Below are positions 44,456 through 56,057 of a stretch of DNA of 64,000 bases, one piece after another. Each line of letters opens with the position of its first letter. Position 1 is the stretch's first letter. The DNA is from Coenobita brevimanus (Eukaryota; Arthropoda; Malacostraca; Decapoda; Coenobitidae), in assembly GCA_032717465.1 (NCBI GenBank), contig CM064665.1, positions 25,196,588-25,260,587 on the forward strand. The letters are read 5' to 3'. The position numbers and the translations under genes were made by a program. The notes under the pieces were generated by a model. That model saw nothing but the letters and a program-made list of their open reading frames with translations, searched no databases and had not been told where the DNA came from.

Positions 44456-45115
44456 AGTGGACCACAAACAACAATATCACAATCAACCATGCCAAGACAG
44501 TGGTGATGCCTATCAACCTGGGCACAAACAACATTCCACTTCCTGACATCACACTGGGTCCTCATGTCCTTCCAGTGGTAGAAGACGTCAAGCTCCTGGA
44601 CATTAGCATAGATAACACCTTGACCTAAAAGTGTTATGTCAGCAAGGTCAACCAAGCTGCATCATACCGCCTCTACCTGCTACGACGACTAAAAGCACAA
44701 GGAGTATCGCCAAACGAACTCAAGAATGTGTACACCATATGCATCTTACCAGAGCTGACTTACGCAGGTCCCACGTGTGCGTCATCCCTTACACCTACAC
44801 AGATGCAGATACTAGAAAAAGTGCAGAAAATGACGTGCAAAATCATCCTTGGACATATATACACTACATACCAAGATGCCTTAGTTACAATTATTGACAT
44901 TCCCACCTTGGAATCCCTCCTAACAAAAAGGAAAAAATCGGCCTCAAAATACTCATTCACCGACATTTTCATTGCCTCCTCACCTAGACGAACCACCCCA
45001 ACCTCACACCCACACCTGACATCACGTCATAAAACCCATAAAAACCCGGATAGACAGATATAAAAACAGTCCCATACCGTACTTTGTGAATATCATAAAC
45101 AACCAGTGAGAGTAA
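44456..45115 (+). pseudogene. LINE ORF2 C-terminal fragment (CR1/Jockey-like)
   Basis: Translation gives NHAKTVVMPIN, VKLLDISIDNTLT, AASYRLYLLRRLKAQG, LPELTYAGPTCASSLT, EKVQKMTCKIILG and a final RYKNSPIPYFVNIINN-like tail, the thumb and C-terminus of a LINE RT. It has an internal stop near 44627 and frameshifts. It begins directly after the (TAGA)n tail of the RTE fragment. Which LINE clade it belongs to is uncertain. Confidence 0.7.
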
Positions 45116-46089
45116 AAACAAAGAACCCAGGGTAATAATGCCCCAGACCATCAAGATTCTAACCACTGTTAAGTCTCATATACGGTAAGGTAGTGATAAT
45201 CAGTTTGCCGAATAGCTTTATTTTGCTACCGTTTACTGTCACTGTACAATATCGCTATACATGTGTCTGTGTAAAACGCCATAATATTATTGTAGCTAAA
45301 TACTAGTATTTATCATCAAAATAATGTTAGTACTGTATGGTATACAAAAACTATGATCTAATGGCAGTGGCTATAATGGCATAAACTCGTAAACTGGTGT
45401 CACTGGCTATACCACCAACTATATCAGTGCAGTACAGTGAAACACATAACAATACTACGCAACATGCGGTCAGTACTACAGTATATAAGGATATTGTCTA
45501 TAATTACACATGACACTGGCCATACCATCAACCATATATAACATTATGATTTTTGACTATAATTACATAATATACAATGAATAAGATGTAATGACAATGT
45601 ACGATACCATACTTCAGTCCTTTGTGATATGATGAACATTTGCAATACTAACATCAGCTGTGAAAGTATTAGGTCAACCACTGAAAAGTTTTGTACAATT
45701 AAGAATAATGTAACCATGCATTATGGTACTATTACAGTGCAAAGTACTGCGATGTCATAGTACTACTGGAGCAGTTTTGTTAGAGTATAGTAGAATATTT
45801 TAGTATACTGTAGCATTACCAAGTGAACATATAACGCACAATTATATTAGCCTAACAGTATGCAGTGGCTTACCAAAATAAAAATAATAAGGATAGCTGT
45901 CTACTCAGTATCATGAAGAATCATCACTCCATACAATTAATTCTTCATGTTAATTAATCAGTGTCTACAATGTCCATACCACAGCAGTATCAGTCATTGC
46001 CAACCAGCATCATCCTTTCATGCATTTCACTCAAACTAATGGTCATTATTTTTAGATAATATTAAGTCCTACCACTTTATAAGACTTCC
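45116..46089. other. unassigned AT-rich sequence
   Basis: No gene or repeat recognised. Confidence 0.4.
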
Positions 46090-46244
46090 CCCAACTTGTA
46101 CGGTTTCAGCCAGACGACTGCTCCCAGTATCCCTGCTTGTCGTAAAAGGCGACTAAAAGGGTTGGCGGAGGGTTAGTGCCCCTCCCCGGAAAACAACTAA
46201 CTAAAAAAACAAACAAGAAGCCTCGGACAAGGACTGACCAAACA

Positions 46245-46847
46245 ATGACGACCCAGGACCGGACAAAGGACTTGGTAATGGCTACGTGGAATGTAAGAGG
46301 AGCGAATGATGAGGTGAAAGAGAGAGAGATTGTCCAGGTGCTTGAGGGTGCAAAAGTGGATGTATGTGGAATGACTGAAACAAAATGGAGAGGAGAAAGT
46401 GTGAGAGGATGGGAGTATGGATGTGGTATATGTGCAGGAGTAGGTGAGAATGAGAGGGCAAAGGAAGGAGTATGTATAGTTGTGAGTAAAAGATGGAAGA
46501 AGAGCATAAGACAGTATGGATCAGTTGGGTTAAGGATTGTGTGTGTAAAGTTGAAAGTTGGAATACAAATCTGGGCGATTGTGTGTGTGTATGCGCCAAT
46601 GCAAGATCGTGCTAGCAGAGTGAGAGAAGAGTTCTGGACAAATGTGGAAGTGTGCATGGAAAAGTTTGGAAGGAATGAGAGAGTGTTTTTGATCGGTGAT
46701 ATGAATGGTACAGTAGGAAATGTGAAGGTGGATGGAATAGTTGGTGAGTGGGGCGTGCCTGCTGCGATAGATGAGAATGGCAGTGTGTTAGTGGACATTT
46801 GTGCTGGGAGGGGGGTTGGTGATAGCCAATACACTCTTCAGGCATAA
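46245..46847 (+). CDS. RTE LINE endonuclease (APE-like), N-terminal part
   Basis: Nicks target DNA for target-primed reverse transcription. ATG at 46245 chosen as the first in frame before the domain. Visible motifs: ATWNVRGAN (Asn), MTETKW (catalytic Glu) and LIGDMNGTVG (Asp/Asn). The remaining SDH motif (GLSDHYLLV, about 46995-47020) lies in another frame because of one extra base in the G run near 46810. It therefore cannot be translated as one enzyme from this copy. Confidence 0.85.
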   Translation: MTTQDRTKDLVMATWNVRGANDEVKEREIVQVLEGAKVDVCGMTETKWRGESVRGWEYGCGICAGVGENERAKEGVCIVVSKRWKKSIRQYGSVGLRIVCVKLKVGIQIWAIVCVYAPMQDRASRVREEFWTNVEVCMEKFGRNERVFLIGDMNGTVGNVKVDGIVGEWGVPAAIDENGSVLVDICAGRGVGDSQYTLQA

Positions 46848-49251
46848 AATGATCCACAGGTATACATGGCGAGTGATGAGAAGGGTGGGTGGTGAACTGA
46901 ATGAAAGGAAGGCAATGATTGATTATGTGTGTGTGGATGAAAGGATGCGAAGATGTGTAATGGATGCAAGAGCTTACAGAGGTTGGGGGAGTGGACTTTC
47001 TGATCACTACTTGCTGGTGGCCAGAATTAGGATACAAGTAAGATGGAGGAATAAAAGAAGGGAAAGACGAGAGGAAGGAGTAGTTGCAAGGAGAGTGGAA
47101 AGGTTACAAGAGGATGAGAAAAAGGCAGAGTATAAGAGAGAAGTGGAGGAACAATTGGGCAAATATGAATTGGAGCAGATGGAGGACGTGGAAGGTGTGT
47201 GCAGGATATCTAAAGAAGAGATATGTGCAGCGTGTGATGTGGTGTGTGGGAGGAAGAGAAGACGGAGGGGAGTGCAAGGAACAGCGTGGTGGACTGTAGA
47301 GGTGAGACAGGCTCTGACACAAAAGAAGAAACCATACAATGAATGGATGAGAAATAGGGGAGTGGAAGAAGTTGAGAGGCGGAAGAAAAAGTTGTATGTA
47401 GAAAGAAAGAGAGAGGTGAAAATATTAGTAAGAGAGAGTAAGAAGAGAGTGGATGAGGAATTTGGAAGGAATTTGAGTGTAAAGTGGAGGGACAGTAAGA
47501 AAATGTTCTGGAAAGAGGTAAAGAGAGTAAGACAGGGTGGAAGTGAGGTTAGCAGGGGAGTGAAAGATAAAAATGGTAGATTACTAGTGGAGAAGGGAGA
47601 AAAAGTGAGCAGATGGAGAGAACACTTTAAGGAATTGTTGAACATACAGGATGGAAGTAATGCGAGTATAAGTGGCTGGGGAATGGCTGGGAGAAGGAGG
47701 GAGGTGAGAAGACAGGAAGAAATCAGTAGGATAGAAGTTGTGGAAGCAATAAAGAAAGTTAAATTGGGGAAAGCCCCAGGAATTGATGGAGTGTGTAGTG
47801 AAATGCTGAAGCATGAGGGAGAGATAGTAGTAGAATGGATGTGGAAGATGTGCAGATTGGCCTTGGGGGAAGGTAGAGTCCCGGAGGATTGGAAGTCAGG
47901 TATAATTATTCCCTTGTACAAAGGAAAAGGGGAAACAGAAGTGTGTGGTAATCATAGGGGCATTTGTCTTCTTAGTATAATAGGAAAAGTGTATGGTAGG
48001 ATACTTATTGACAGAGTTAGAGAAAGAACAGAGGAATTAGTTGGAGAAGAACAGGGAGGCTTTAGGAAGGGAAGAGGTTGTGTAGATCAGATATTCATTC
48101 TAAGATCTTTAGTGGAAAAGTTTCTTGAGAAGGGAAAGAAGTTGTATGTGGCTTTCATGGATTTGGAGAAAGCATATGACAGGGTGGATAGACAAGGATT
48201 GTGGAAAGTATTAAGAATATATGGAGTAGATGGAAGGTTGTTGAATGCTGTGAAGAGTATGTATGATGGTGCTAAGGCTGCAGTGCGTGTGGATGGTGAA
48301 CTAAGTGAATTTTTCTCTTTGGAGGTTGGGTTGAAACAGGGATGTGTCATGTCTCCATGATTGTTCAATCTGTTCATGGATGGGGTAATAAAAGAGGTAC
48401 AAGGTAGGGTAGTGGATGTTGGAGTGGCCCTGGTGAGAGAGGATAGTGTTTGGAAACTCCCTCTATTGTTGTTTGCAGATGATACTGTGTTGTTGAGTGA
48501 AGACGAATGGGAGCTGCAAGGCTTGGTGGATGAGTTTGGGAGAGTGTGTAAGAAACGGAATCTAAAGGTGAATGTAGGGAAGAGTAAAGTGATGGTCTTT
48601 GAGAGAGGTGAAGTCAGTGAATGTACAGCGAGGTTGGATGGTGAGGAATTGGAAAATGTGAGTACGTTTAAGTACTCGGAGAGTGTGATAATTAAGCATG
48701 GAGGTTTGGAGGGTGAAGTGCTTGAAAGGGTACAGCAGGGAAGAAAGGTTGCTGGTTCTTTGAACCCAGTGATAAGAAACAGGGAAGTGAGCATGGAAGT
48801 GAAAAAGTTACTACATGAGAGTAATGTGATACCAACTCTAACGTATGGAAGTGAAGCTTGGGCGTTGTTGGAAGGACACAAGTCAAGAGTGAGAGCAGTG
48901 GAAATGAGTTATTTAAGAGGAGCCTGTGGAGTCACATGGAGAGACAGGATGACGAATGAGGATATAAAAGAGCGTTGTGGTGTGGATGTGGATGTGATAG
49001 GAAGTGTTATGAGGAACACACTGAGGTGGTTTGGCCATGTGGAGAGGATGGAGGGTGAAAGACTGACGAAGAGAATGTATGTGAGTGAGGTGGAGGGGGG
49101 AAGAGGGAGGGGGAGGCCGAGGATGAGATGGAGGGATGGGGTGGAGAGGTATATGAGAGAGAGGGGTGTGAGTTGGGAGCAGGGCAGTGAAATGGCGGGG
49201 GACAGGACGACGTGGAGGCGATTTGTTTGTGGCCACCCCAAACGGGATTGA
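46801..49251 (+). CDS. RTE LINE endonuclease end, RT and C-terminus (one internal TGA)
   Basis: One frame from 46801 to TGA at 48358-48360, resuming at once in the same frame to 49251. RT blocks in order: KAPGIDGVCSEML (47778), GIIIPLYKGKG, FMDLEKAYDRVD (motif A, 48155), GLKQGCVMSP (motif B, 48330) and LLFADDTVLL (motif C, FADD at 48472-48483). The TGA replaces the Trp normally found in MSPWLFN. The tail has RWFGHVERM and an Arg/Gly-rich GRGRGRPRMRW segment. Retrotransposition would need full readthrough and frame repair, so this copy is probably dead though young-looking. Confidence 0.85.
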
Positions 49252-49278
49252 GGCGTCTGGCAATAGATAGATAGATAG

Positions 49279-49279
<1 letters not shown>

Positions 49280-49322
<43 letters not shown>
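49280..49322. repeat. (ATT)n microsatellite
   Basis: About 14 ATT units following the LINE's (TAGA)n tail. Confidence 0.9.
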
Positions 49323-49323
<1 letters not shown>

Positions 49324-50321
49324 GATACATTTTACTAGTTGGAAGGACAACACAAAGATATGAATGTGTACATGTTCCTGAGTTAGGGCGTTTCTGTCAA
49401 TTTAACATACAGAATGTGTTTCTGCTTGAACGGGTTAATTCAGCTGTTATTCTGTTTTCCCATAAGCACCATCAAAAACAGCAAAATAATTTGCATGGGC
49501 TTCTGTCATTTATATGACATCATCATTATCATCAATGACATTTAGAATGGCCCTGAGTGTTCTGGAATCATTGAAGTACAGAGATAGGTATATGCATAGC
49601 ATTTACCGGGACATGGAGATAATGCTTAAAAAGTCAACAAAGGAAAAGACACAATAAGTGGAAGAATTATAACCACATACATAAAACTGTTAATTCATAA
49701 GTTGCAGCAGCTTAGGATCCACTTGAACATCTTCCTTATACCTAAAGATGTCCAAGTCGGACCGAAACTGTTGTATCGTCAAACTGTACATATTCTCTAG
49801 TGTAGGTGTAATTCTTCCACGTCAGCAGTTCTTGGCTTTTGTGAAGTAAAGGCATCATTAAAGAGAGGCCCGTTTGAGAGCTAGAACCGCAGTATGAAAT
49901 GGTAAAAGAGGCAGATGGGCAGATGTTAAATAATGGTAAAAGAATATCATGTGTACTGTTGTGTAAGTGTGAATGCTTTGCAGGTACATTGACTATGATG
50001 TTAATGCTTAACTGCTTAATAAAGTCATTACTGTTTCAACCACTGATTATTGTAGCACACCATCGTATGTTGAATTAGTCTTAATATATTACCATGCTGT
50101 AATCAGTGTCAGATTAATGGGGGTACGGGTCGATGATTCTAGTTCTAGAACTAGGTATATACAACATTCTCTTTGACATAAGTGAATACACACTTCCATG
50201 TGAACCTAAACAGATACGAGTTTTGTATTAATAAGTAAAATATCATACGGTTTCAAGAAGCATTAAATCCTTATTTTCTGTTGATAAATATTAGTACACT
50301 CGCACCTATAATTAAACATTT

Positions 50322-50322
<1 letters not shown>
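49323..50322. other. unassigned sequence
   Basis: No gene or known repeat seen. Confidence 0.4.
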
Positions 50323-50408
<86 letters not shown>

Positions 50409-50442
50409 TATAATATATATATATATATATATAGATAGATAT

Positions 50443-50484
<42 letters not shown>
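50323..50484. repeat. (AT)n microsatellite, left flank of LTR element 2
   Basis: About 160 bp of AT with a few GATA interruptions, immediately before the 5' LTR. Confidence 0.95.
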
Positions 50485-50488
<4 letters not shown>

Positions 50489-51274
50489 ACATAGCCTATG
50501 ATTTCATCATCCTTTGTGTAATTCTAACGTACAGTGTGCTGCCTGTTTGATCACGAGCGTGTTCTGCCTCAGTCCCCCCCTTCTACCGTTATAGTAGAGT
50601 AAGTCGTTCTTTCTGTTGTTCAGAGCAGGATTGTCAACTCTTTGTCCCCATGGCTTCATTGGCGCGTCCTTCTTACAAGTTGTATCAAGCTCTGCTGGCC
50701 CCTCTATAATGAGCTCAGTCTCTGCATTATTGCCACTTAGATCTACTCCTCATTTTGTTCACATCTCTGTCCTCCCCTGTACAGTTATTATTGTGAGTAC
50801 TCAGGAAGTTTCCAACCATCTAGCAGCTGTGTGATTTGAGTATAAGTGTTATTGCATTTTGTTCTTGTACTGTATAGCATAAGTTGTTAATTTGTATGCC
50901 TAGTGAGGTTTTTGCAGTTCATGTGGGGTTCTTGTTGTTAGCCATTGTTCATAATAGATTGTATCTGTAATAATATATCTTGCATTAACTGAGCATTACC
51001 CAGTGTATTTTCATTTTATCAGGGCTGACTTAGGTAAATTTACTCTTGCTAATTTCGTGTTAATAGAGGCTATTGCAGTTAACCATATATATAACCTGTT
51101 TTTGCCATTACATTATCCTTATGAGTCCTGAATGTTTTGTTGTTACTTTGTGCATTAAACTTTAACTTGTAATTTTATCTAACTCTTTTGTTTTGAACCT
51201 GGAACTTTACGGGACAGTAGTGATTTTTAGTATTCTCACTTGAAGTGTACATTATCTTTCGCTGTTCCGTAAAA
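50485..51274 (+). repeat. 5' LTR of copy 2
   Basis: 790 bp. Begins TATTAC (mutated TGTTAC) and ends GTAAAA (mutated GTAACA). Clearly diverged from its partner at 56067-56859. Confidence 0.9.
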
Positions 51275-51355
51275 TAAACTTGGCGACCTCATATCAGGAT
51301 ATTCAGGATATTATCATAAGGATATTGCTTGATATTTTGTGACTGTTACTTATTC

Positions 51356-51913
51356 ATGATGTCTACTATTACTATACTTGATGAAGCCAAAGATTTTTTG
51401 TCAAATGTGCAAACAGTGTGTGATGTAGAAAACAGAACAAAGAATGAACTTAAGCTTGTTGCTCAACAACTGGGAATTGCAGTTCACTCTCATCATTCTA
51501 AAGATCAAATTGTTGGCATGATTAATAAAAGCTTGTTTAATGTAACTCCTCCAAATGAGCAAACGCAGATTGAATTAGCTAAGTTACAGCTAGCCCTGCA
51601 GGAGGCTCGTGTGAAGGAAGCTGAATTTCAAGCACGTGCTAAGGAGGCTGAGTCTCAGGCTAAGGAGGCTTGTGTTAAGGAGGCTGAATTTCAAGCAAAT
51701 GCTAAGGAGGCTGAATCTCAGGCTCCGATTCAGGAGGCACAGATACAGGCACAAATTGAACTTGCCAGGATTCATGCAGACCATGAGAATCGCATGAAAC
51801 AAGGTGAAACTGGATCATCTAGCTCTGATGCTTTTGATGTGGCTAAAAATGTTAAACTTGTCCCTCCTTTTAATGAATCTGATTTAACAAAGTATTTTCA
51901 GTTGTTTGAGTAG
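51356..51913 (+). CDS. gag, N-terminal part (SAP-like head, coiled repeats)
   Basis: Structural protein of the element. Starts at the ATGATG at 51356/51359. The early region (TKNELKLVAQQLG ... SKDQIVGMINKSL) resembles a SAP-type helix-turn-helix DNA-binding fold. Then come charged repeats (EARVKEAEFQARAKEAESQ twice), predicted coiled coil, and FDVAKNVKLVPPFNESDL, the capsid start. It ends early at TAG 51911-51913, where copy 1 has four more bases, so the stop is a frameshift. Gag continues in the next frame, within the 52000-56004 reading. Confidence 0.85.
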   Translation: MMSTITILDEAKDFLSNVQTVCDVENRTKNELKLVAQQLGIAVHSHHSKDQIVGMINKSLFNVTPPNEQTQIELAKLQLALQEARVKEAEFQARAKEAESQAKEACVKEAEFQANAKEAESQAPIQEAQIQAQIELARIHADHENRMKQGETGSSSSDAFDVAKNVKLVPPFNESDLTKYFQLFE

Positions 51914-51999
51914 CTACAGGTTTTAATTGGCCCAAAAAGTATTGGCCAGTACTCCTTCAAACTGTTCTCACCGGTAAAGCTCAAGTAACTTATGCATCT

Positions 52000-54900
52000 T
52001 TGCCTCAGGATCAATCTGATAATTATGATGTAGTTAAGAGCTTGATTCTTAAGGCCTATGAGCTTGTTCCTGAAGCCTATAGAGTAAAATTTAGGACAAC
52101 TTATAAGCAAGATAAGCAATCCCATGTTGAGTATGCAAAAATCAAAGAAGATCTGTTAGAGCAGTGGTTAAATTCTAAGAATGTGGATTCTGATTTTGGT
52201 AAATTTAAGCAGATGATTTTGCTGGAGGACTTCAAGAGGTGTATTTATAAAGATGTAAGCCTATATCTTGATGAGAAAAGAATAGATAATTTGTCTGATG
52301 CTGCAGTTTTAGCTGATGAATATGTTCTCACTCACAAGAGATATTCTAAAGAAAAAAGGAAAGCTGAGAGTAAGTACGTTGCCTCTACTCAGAGTACAGG
52401 TAACAGGAAAGAGAATAAAGATGATGTTTCTCAGGAAGTAAATACCGGCTTCACCTCTAGATTTCAGAAAAGTAAATGTTCTTATTGTAGTAAGCTTGGT
52501 CATACTACGGAGAAATGTTTCAGGAGACAGCGTGATATGAACAAAAAGGAGTCTTTAAATATTCAGTCAATTGGTCTAGTGTCCACTCTTGAGAGTTCTC
52601 ATAATTCTTTAACTGAGTTAACTGAACCTGCTTTGAGGGGTAACTTAAATTCTCATGATGGAGCTCCTCTTTTGAGCAGTAACGTGGGTGACACTCTCAA
52701 GAGTTCATGTGCTAATTTCCTGTCTGATGGTTTTGTCAGTCATCTGGACAGTAATGACAGGAAATCAGTTAAAATATATCGTGATACAGGTGCTTGCCAA
52801 TCCCTTATGCTGACCAGTGTTCTAGGCTCTAATGTTAATTCCTCTGATGAAACTGTAATCTTACAAGGTGTAGGGAATAATTACTTCTCTGTCCCTCTGT
52901 GCAGAGTGAATTTAGAGTCTGGTTTTGTTAATGGTTCCGTTATGGTTGGGTTGGTTGAGACACTCCCAATGTCAGGTGTAACTTTCTTACTTGGAAATGA
53001 TATTGGTGGAAGTCAAGTGTGTCCAGCTCCTCAGTTGTCTAGTGAGCCAGTGGCTGCGACCCAGGATTGTGGTGTCCCTGATGTATTCTTTGCATGTGCT
53101 GTCATTAGGGCTAAGTCTAAAGTTACTGGTGATTTAGAGGATAATGATGATGATGATGTTATCCTAGCTGACACTTTTCTTGCTAATTTGGACCACTCAC
53201 CAGATGAGGCAGTACCCCGTAGTGTTGATAATTTGTCTCGTCAAGAGTTGGTTGAGTTGCAGGTTGCTGACCCTGAGTTGAAAGGTCTAGCTAACTCTGC
53301 TTGCAGTGAGGAAGAGTCAGCTGGTGCTTCTACTTGTTATTATATAAAGTCAGGAGCACTTATGAGGAAATGGAGACCCCCAACAGCATCAGCCGACTGT
53401 GAATGGGAGGTTGTACATCAAGTTGTCATCCTTCGTGTTTGTAGGCAGGATATCATTAGAGTGGCTCATGATTCCAGTTTGGCAGGACACCTTGGAGTGA
53501 GGAAGATTGTGGCACGCATTTTGAAACACTTCTACTGGCCAGGTATCTTCAGGGATGTTTCCTGGTATTGTAAGTCTTGTCACACCTGTCAAGTTGTGGG
53601 GAAGTGTAATCAGACCAAAAAGGTTGCACCTCTGGTTCCCATTCCTCCTTTTGAGGCGCCATTCACCCGTGTGTTGGTGGATATTGTGGGCCCTCTTCCT
53701 AAGACTTCTTCAGGATTTTCTTATGTGTTGACCCTGATTGATATGGCTACTCGTTATCCTGAAGCCATTCCACTTAGAAATATCTCAGCAAAGAACGTGG
53801 TTAAGGAAATGCTAGGGTTCTTCACAAAGTTTGGTCTGCCCAAGGAGGTACAGTCAGACCGGGGAAGTAATTTCATGTCAAACGTTTTCAAGCAGTCTCT
53901 GAAAGAGTTGGGCATCACCCATATCACGTCTTCAGCTTACCATCCCCAGACCCAAGGAGCGTTGGAGAGATATCATCAAACACTCAAATCGATGCTCAAG
54001 AAATACTGTTTGGAACATCAGAAAGACTGGGATAAAGGTCTTCCATTCGTTGTGTTTGTCACAAGAGAATCTCCAAATGAATCACTGGGCTTCTCACCCT
54101 TTGAACCACTGTTTTGCCATGAAGTAAGAGGACCCCTTAAGCTACTCAAGGAATGCTGGCTGTCGGAGGAAGATGACGTCAACCTGCTGGAGTATGTGAT
54201 GAAGTTCAAAGAACGGCTGTCCACTGCTTTACAGCTGGCGAGAGAGAATTTAGGAGCTGCTCAGGAGAAGATGAAGACTTGGTATGATAAGAAGTCCAGG
54301 TTACGCCACTTTCAGCCAGATCAGGTTTTGATTCTGCTACCAGTGCATGGGCAACCTCTTCAAGCCAAGTTTAGTGGTCCTTATTTCGTGGAGAAGAAAC
54401 TCAGTGATGTCAACTATGTCATCGCCACATCAGATCGTAGAAAGAACAAGCAACTATGTCACATCAACATGCTAAAGTTGTATCACAGGCGGGACGAAAA
54501 TAATCCAGTCTGCACTGTAGCTGTTCCACCCGAGTCTGCAAGTGAATCTCTCCCATGCAGTATGAGCCTGAGTGATAGTTTGGGGAAGAATCCTGATATC
54601 ATGAATGATCTCTACACTAAGCTTTTTCATCTACCTCCCGAGGAAAGGCAGGAGTTTTCGGCATTACTGCAAGAGTACCAGCAAGTGTTCCGTGCCACTC
54701 CAGGAAGAACCACTGTGTTGATGCATGATGTCGATGTTAGAGACGCAAAGCCAATTAAATTGCCTCCTTACCGTGTGAACCTGGTGAAAGTTTCTCTCAT
54801 CCAGAAGGAGCTTTGCTACCTGTTGGACCACAAGATGATTGATCCCTGTCAGAGCGAGTGGAGTTCTCCTGTCACTCTGGTCCCTAAGCCGGGTGGGTCA

Positions 54901-56004
54901 CAGTGGCTTTGCATCGACTACAGACGTGTTAATCAGATAACCAAAACAGACACTTACCCTCTCCCTCGCGTGGAAGATTGCATAGACAAGATCGGAAAGG
55001 CTAGGTACATAAGTAAGTTTGATTTGTTAAAGGGATACTGGCAAGTACCTATGACTGAACGTGCTAGGGAGATCTCATGTTTTGTAACACTAGGAAAGAC
55101 TTTTGCATGTTCTGTAATGCCATATGGTATGAAGAATGCACCAGCCACATTTCAGAAGCTCATGAATGTTGTAACAGAGGGTTTGGCAGGGTGTGTTGTT
55201 TATACTGATGATGTATTAATCTTCAGTGACAACTGGAAAGATCACCTATGCCATGTCAGTAAATTTCTTGAGCGTTTGGTTCAGGCTAATCTTGTAGCTA
55301 ATTTATCAAAGTGTGAGTTTGGTCAAGCTAAAGTTCAGTACCTTGGGTATGTAATTGGTGATGGACATGTTGCACCACCAGGAGCTAAGGTTCAGGTTAT
55401 AAGTGATCTTCCCAGACCTAAAAGTAGGAAAGAGCTACAAAGATTTTTGGGAATGGTAGATTATTACCGGAGATTTGTTCTTAACTTTTCAATTCTTGTA
55501 TCACCACTTACAGACCTACTGAAAAAGGGCGTTGAATTTGTATGGACCGATAACTGTGAATCCTCTTTCAACAAACTTAAAGCTATCCTATTGAGTCAGC
55601 CAGTGCTCGCTACTCCAAATTTTGCTAAGCCTTTTAAGATGGCTGTTGATGCAAGTGATACAGGAGCTGGGGCTGTTTTGCTGCAAGAGGATGATCAGGG
55701 TATTGAACACCCTGTATCTTATTACAGTAAGAAGTTCACTCCACCTCAAAAGAACTACTCAACTATTGAGAAAGAGCTTTTGGCCTTGATTTTGGGTTTA
55801 CAGCATTTTTCATTTTATTTGTGTTCTGGTTTTGACCCCATAGTCATTTATACCGATCATAACCCGCTGAAATTCCTTAGTAAGTTTAAAGATAAAAATC
55901 AGAGATTGACAAGATGGAGTCTACTTCTTCAGAAGTATTCATTAGACATACAACATGTCAAGGGGAAAGAAAATGTTATTGCAGATTGCTTATCTAGACT
56001 TTAG
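52000..56004 (+). CDS. gag C-terminus + protease + integrase + RT + RNase H polyprotein
   Basis: 1334 codons, open; the frame is also open upstream to about 51914. Order with residues: capsid C-terminal SCAN-like AYELVPEAYRVKF (about 18-110); CCHC knuckle CSYCSKLGHTTEKC (about 157-170); protease DTGA (Asp262); integrase zinc site H490-H497-C524-C527 and core D561-D620-E656 (35-residue last gap); integrase C-terminal region to about 830; RT CIDYRRVNQ, FDLLKGYWQV and YTDD (1068-1071); RNase H D1217, E1257/E1259, D1286; ends DCLSRL. Integrase lies before RT, unlike ordinary Ty3/gypsy. All catalytic residues I can check are present. Probably expressed with gag as one polyprotein in an intact element. 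Confidence 0.92.
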   Translation: MPQDQSDNYDVVKSLILKAYELVPEAYRVKFRTTYKQDKQSHVEYAKIKEDLLEQWLNSKNVDSDFGKFKQMILLEDFKRCIYKDVSLYLDEKRIDNLSDAAVLADEYVLTHKRYSKEKRKAESKYVASTQSTGNRKENKDDVSQEVNTGFTSRFQKSKCSYCSKLGHTTEKCFRRQRDMNKKESLNIQSIGLVSTLESSHNSLTELTEPALRGNLNSHDGAPLLSSNVGDTLKSSCANFLSDGFVSHLDSNDRKSVKIYRDTGACQSLMLTSVLGSNVNSSDETVILQGVGNNYFSVPLCRVNLESGFVNGSVMVGLVETLPMSGVTFLLGNDIGGSQVCPAPQLSSEPVAATQDCGVPDVFFACAVIRAKSKVTGDLEDNDDDDVILADTFLANLDHSPDEAVPRSVDNLSRQELVELQVADPELKGLANSACSEEESAGASTCYYIKSGALMRKWRPPTASADCEWEVVHQVVILRVCRQDIIRVAHDSSLAGHLGVRKIVARILKHFYWPGIFRDVSWYCKSCHTCQVVGKCNQTKKVAPLVPIPPFEAPFTRVLVDIVGPLPKTSSGFSYVLTLIDMATRYPEAIPLRNISAKNVVKEMLGFFTKFGLPKEVQSDRGSNFMSNVFKQSLKELGITHITSSAYHPQTQGALERYHQTLKSMLKKYCLEHQKDWDKGLPFVVFVTRESPNESLGFSPFEPLFCHEVRGPLKLLKECWLSEEDDVNLLEYVMKFKERLSTALQLARENLGAAQEKMKTWYDKKSRLRHFQPDQVLILLPVHGQPLQAKFSGPYFVEKKLSDVNYVIATSDRRKNKQLCHINMLKLYHRRDENNPVCTVAVPPESASESLPCSMSLSDSLGKNPDIMNDLYTKLFHLPPEERQEFSALLQEYQQVFRATPGRTTVLMHDVDVRDAKPIKLPPYRVNLVKVSLIQKELCYLLDHKMIDPCQSEWSSPVTLVPKPGGSQWLCIDYRRVNQITKTDTYPLPRVEDCIDKIGKARYISKFDLLKGYWQVPMTERAREISCFVTLGKTFACSVMPYGMKNAPATFQKLMNVVTEGLAGCVVYTDDVLIFSDNWKDHLCHVSKFLERLVQANLVANLSKCEFGQAKVQYLGYVIGDGHVAPPGAKVQVISDLPRPKSRKELQRFLGMVDYYRRFVLNFSILVSPLTDLLKKGVEFVWTDNCESSFNKLKAILLSQPVLATPNFAKPFKMAVDASDTGAGAVLLQEDDQGIEHPVSYYSKKFTPPQKNYSTIEKELLALILGLQHFSFYLCSGFDPIVIYTDHNPLKFLSKFKDKNQRLTRWSLLLQKYSLDIQHVKGKENVIADCLSRL

Positions 56005-56057
56005 ACAGATTGTTTTAGAGTAATAAGAAATTTCCTTTGTAAATTTCTTTTTTCTTT

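Larger units (their letters stand above)
46090..49279 (+). mobile_element. Nearly full-length RTE-clade LINE
   Basis: About 3.2 kb: a short 5' leader (TCGTAAAAGGCGACTAAAAG at 46139-46158), one ORF with endonuclease and RT, a very short 3' UTR (GGCGTCTGGCAA) and a (TAGA)n tail at 49263-49280. Size and layout fit RTE elements. The ORF is broken by one frameshift (about 46805-46816, in a G run) and one TGA (48358-48360). Other copies of its 3' end lie at 11995-12190, 44137-44452 and 63797-64000. Confidence 0.88.

Noticed and set aside
44083..44655. Minus-strand frame with Pro/Ser/Leu-rich tail
   Set aside because: Antisense of the RTE 3' end, whose plus-strand reading has the real LINE motifs.
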